Origin: Deltaproteobacteria bacterium
GTDB taxonomy: Bacteria > Desulfobacterota > GWC2-55-46
Length of the DNA stretch: 6,444 nucleotides
Direction: 5' to 3'
NCBI GenBank assembly: GCA_016218095.1
Contig: JACREV010000236.1
Coordinates: 1-6,444 of the forward strand
Shown here: positions 4,948-6,444 of the stretch, piece after piece
Layout of the letters: every line of letters begins with the position of its first letter
Numbering within the stretch: position 1 is the stretch's first letter
Notes under the pieces: generated by a model
The model's database searches: none
Seen by the model: only the letters and a program-made list of their open reading frames with translations
Told to the model about the DNA's origin: nothing
Translations under genes and position numbers: made by a program

Positions 4948-5982
4948 ATGAAGTTCATAGACGAGGCAAAGGTATATGTAAAGGCCGGTGACGGCGGCAG
5001 GGGATGCGTGAGCTTCCGGAGGGAGAAGTACGTCCCGAAGGGCGGCCCGGACGGCGGGAACGGCGGCAAGGGAGGCGACGTCATATTCATCGCAGACAAC
5101 CGCCTCTCAAGCCTCCTCGACTTCCAGTACAAGAGGGAGTTCTCCGCCGAGCGGGGTCAGCACGGCATGGGCAGTCTCTGCTCGGGCAAGAACGGCGAAG
5201 ACCTCGTCATAAAGCTCCCTATCGGTACGCTCATAAAGGACCAGGAGACGGGAGAGATACTCGCGGACCTTACCCACGACGGAGAGACCTTCCTCTGTTG
5301 CAAGGGCGGCAGAGGCGGCAAGGGCAACGCCCATTTTGCAACCTCCACCCACCAGACCCCGAGGTTCGCTCAGCCCGGAGAGGCGGGTACGGAGCGGCAC
5401 TTGAAGCTGGAATTGAAGCTCCTGGCGGATGTCGGGATAATCGGCTTTCCTAACGCAGGTAAATCCACGCTCATCTCGCACATCTCGGCCGCAAAGCCGA
5501 AGATAGCCGACTACCCGTTCACGACGCTCGTCCCGCATCTGGGCATAGTCCAGTACGGCGACTTCGGAGGCTTCGTAGTCGCCGACATCCCCGGACTCAT
5601 CGAAGGCGCGCACGAGGGCAGGGGGCTCGGGATAAAGTTCCTCAAGCACATCGAGCGGACGCGCCTCTTCATCCATGTACTCGACCTCTCGCCCTTTACC
5701 GAGAGGGACCCGAAAGAGGACTTCAAGGTCGTCAACAACGAGCTCCGCTCCTTTAACCCCGAGCTTGCGGCGAGGGAGCAGGTGGTGGCATTGAACAAGG
5801 TCGACATAACCGAGGCGAACGAGCATCTTCCGGAATTATTGAATTTCTTCGAAGGTTTGGGTATAAAGGTAATTCCGATATCAGCCGCGACGGGCAAAGG
5901 CCTCGGCGACCTCGTCAACCATGTGGGGAGAGAGGTCGAGCGCATCAAGGCCGAAGAGCGAGCGAAGCAAGAAACGAAATGA
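4948..5982 (+). CDS. obgE: Obg family GTPase, 50S assembly factor
   Basis: Obg (CgtA) is an essential cytoplasmic GTPase that binds the 50S subunit, acting in its assembly and in stress and growth control. The 344-residue product opens with MKFIDEAKVYVKAGDGG and the glycine-rich Obg fold (about 1-158, with GGPDGGNGGKGGDV and GGRGGKGNAHF). The G domain follows with all motifs intact: G1 GFPNAGKST (166-174), switch I DYPFTTLVP, G3 DIPG (213-216), G4 NKVD (283-286) and G5 SAATG (312-316). The protein ends soon after the G domain, so it lacks the variable C-terminal tail or OCT domain of some homologues; this short form is common. AAGGA (4931-4935) precedes the ATG by 12 bases. Its stop overlaps the proB start (ATGA), indicating co-translation. 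Confidence 0.98.
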   Translation: MKFIDEAKVYVKAGDGGRGCVSFRREKYVPKGGPDGGNGGKGGDVIFIADNRLSSLLDFQYKREFSAERGQHGMGSLCSGKNGEDLVIKLPIGTLIKDQETGEILADLTHDGETFLCCKGGRGGKGNAHFATSTHQTPRFAQPGEAGTERHLKLELKLLADVGIIGFPNAGKSTLISHISAAKPKIADYPFTTLVPHLGIVQYGDFGGFVVADIPGLIEGAHEGRGLGIKFLKHIERTRLFIHVLDLSPFTERDPKEDFKVVNNELRSFNPELAAREQVVALNKVDITEANEHLPELLNFFEGLGIKVIPISAATGKGLGDLVNHVGREVERIKAEERAKQETK

Positions 5983-6444
5983 AGGACCTAAGAATTAAGA
6001 TGATACGGAAGGCGCGAAGGGTCGTCGTGAAGGTCGGCTCGGCGGTAGTCGCGGGCGCATCTGATGACGGCTCCGAGATATTCTCGCGCCTCTCATCCGA
6101 GATACACGGGCTGAAATCCAGGGGAATCGAGTTCGCGGTCGTAAGCTCCGGGGCGATAGCCCTCGGCATAAGGAAGCTGGGACTAAAGGAGAAACCCTCG
6201 TCGATCCCCGAGAGGCAGGCGGTCGCGGCGGTGGGGCAGGGGAGCCTCATGGCCAGATACGACGCCGCTTTCTCGAAAGAATCCGAGATGGCGGCGCAGG
6301 TGCTCCTTACTCACGATGACCTTAGCTCACGCGTGAGGTTCTTAAACGCGCGGAATACGCTCTCCACGCTCCTTAAGCTCGGCATAGTCCCGGTCATTAA
6401 TGAGAACGACACCGTGGCCGTCGAGGAGATAAAGTTCGGTGACA
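5979..6444 (+). CDS. proB: Glutamate 5-kinase, 3' end outside the window
   Basis: ProB phosphorylates L-glutamate with ATP, the first step of proline synthesis in the cytoplasm. The 155 complete codons seen are the N-terminal part of an enzyme usually about 370 residues long. Amino acid kinase motifs are clear: RRVVVKVGSAVV (residues 13-24) near the start for phosphate binding, VVSSGAIALG, the QAVAAVGQGSLM segment, the QVLLTHDDL stretch, and PVINENDTVAVEEIKFGD at the window edge, which holds substrate-binding Asn/Asp residues. The ATG at 5979 overlaps the obgE stop as ATGA, a standard coupling arrangement, and is preferred. An in-frame ATG at 6000 (MIRKARR) has AAGGA (5982-5986) upstream, though 13 bases away, and is a real alternative. 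Whether the C-terminal PUA domain is present cannot be seen. Confidence 0.96.
   Translation, partial: MKDLRIKMIRKARRVVVKVGSAVVAGASDDGSEIFSRLSSEIHGLKSRGIEFAVVSSGAIALGIRKLGLKEKPSSIPERQAVAAVGQGSLMARYDAAFSKESEMAAQVLLTHDDLSSRVRFLNARNTLSTLLKLGIVPVINENDTVAVEEIKFGD

Noticed and set aside
5107..5826. 239-codon minus-strand frame inside obgE
   Set aside because: Antisense shadow of a highly conserved gene; its composition follows from obgE codon bias and there is no start context.

Overview
The window is a stretch of a GC-rich bacterial chromosome, mostly housekeeping genes. The cluster rplU-rpmA-obgE-proB is a conserved order in many Gram-negative lineages, including Geobacter-type deltaproteobacteria. 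L27 starts directly at its mature MAHKKAGG end, without the N-terminal extension typical of Firmicutes. A bacterial SelA shows that the organism makes selenocysteine. Two exported proteins with ordinary Sec signal peptides fit a Gram-negative cell. The codon style (many ATA Ile and AGG Arg codons in a GC-rich background) is consistent with a Desulfobacterota/deltaproteobacterial or Nitrospirota-like lineage; this placement is inference.

Layout from left to right. Positions 1-909 hold the C-terminal two thirds of selA (+). A convergent minus-strand gene (966-1388) encodes a small exported helical protein and has a clear intrinsic terminator at 919-946. A 254-base AT-richer divergent gap follows. 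Then comes an exported DUF3108-family protein (1643-2488, +) that appears to lack a ribosome binding site and may be leaderless. A minus-strand MFS transporter (2548-3726) converges on it. Next is the ribosomal operon rplU-rpmA (4001-4596, +), with a near-consensus promoter at 3941-3969 and a strong terminator at 4673-4722. After a 351-base repeat-filled gap come obgE (4948-5982, +) and the 5' part of proB (5979 to the window end), joined by an ATGA stop/start overlap.

The ribosomal proteins and Obg belong together functionally, since Obg acts in 50S assembly and stress control. ProB starts proline synthesis and is co-transcribed with obgE in many genomes. The selA, MFS, DUF3108 and small-protein genes show no clear functional tie to each other.

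The least ordinary content is between the genes. There are three kinds of dispersed-repeat-like DNA: a 121-base element with 10-base terminal inverted repeats upstream of the MFS gene, a head-to-head pair of ATTCCC/GGGAAT hairpin units before obgE, and two related copies of a pyrimidine/purine hairpin (2504-2541 and 4753-4801). The MFS gene has one such element on each side. I see no CRISPR array, tRNA, rRNA, IS transposase, defence system or other clearly novel multi-gene system.
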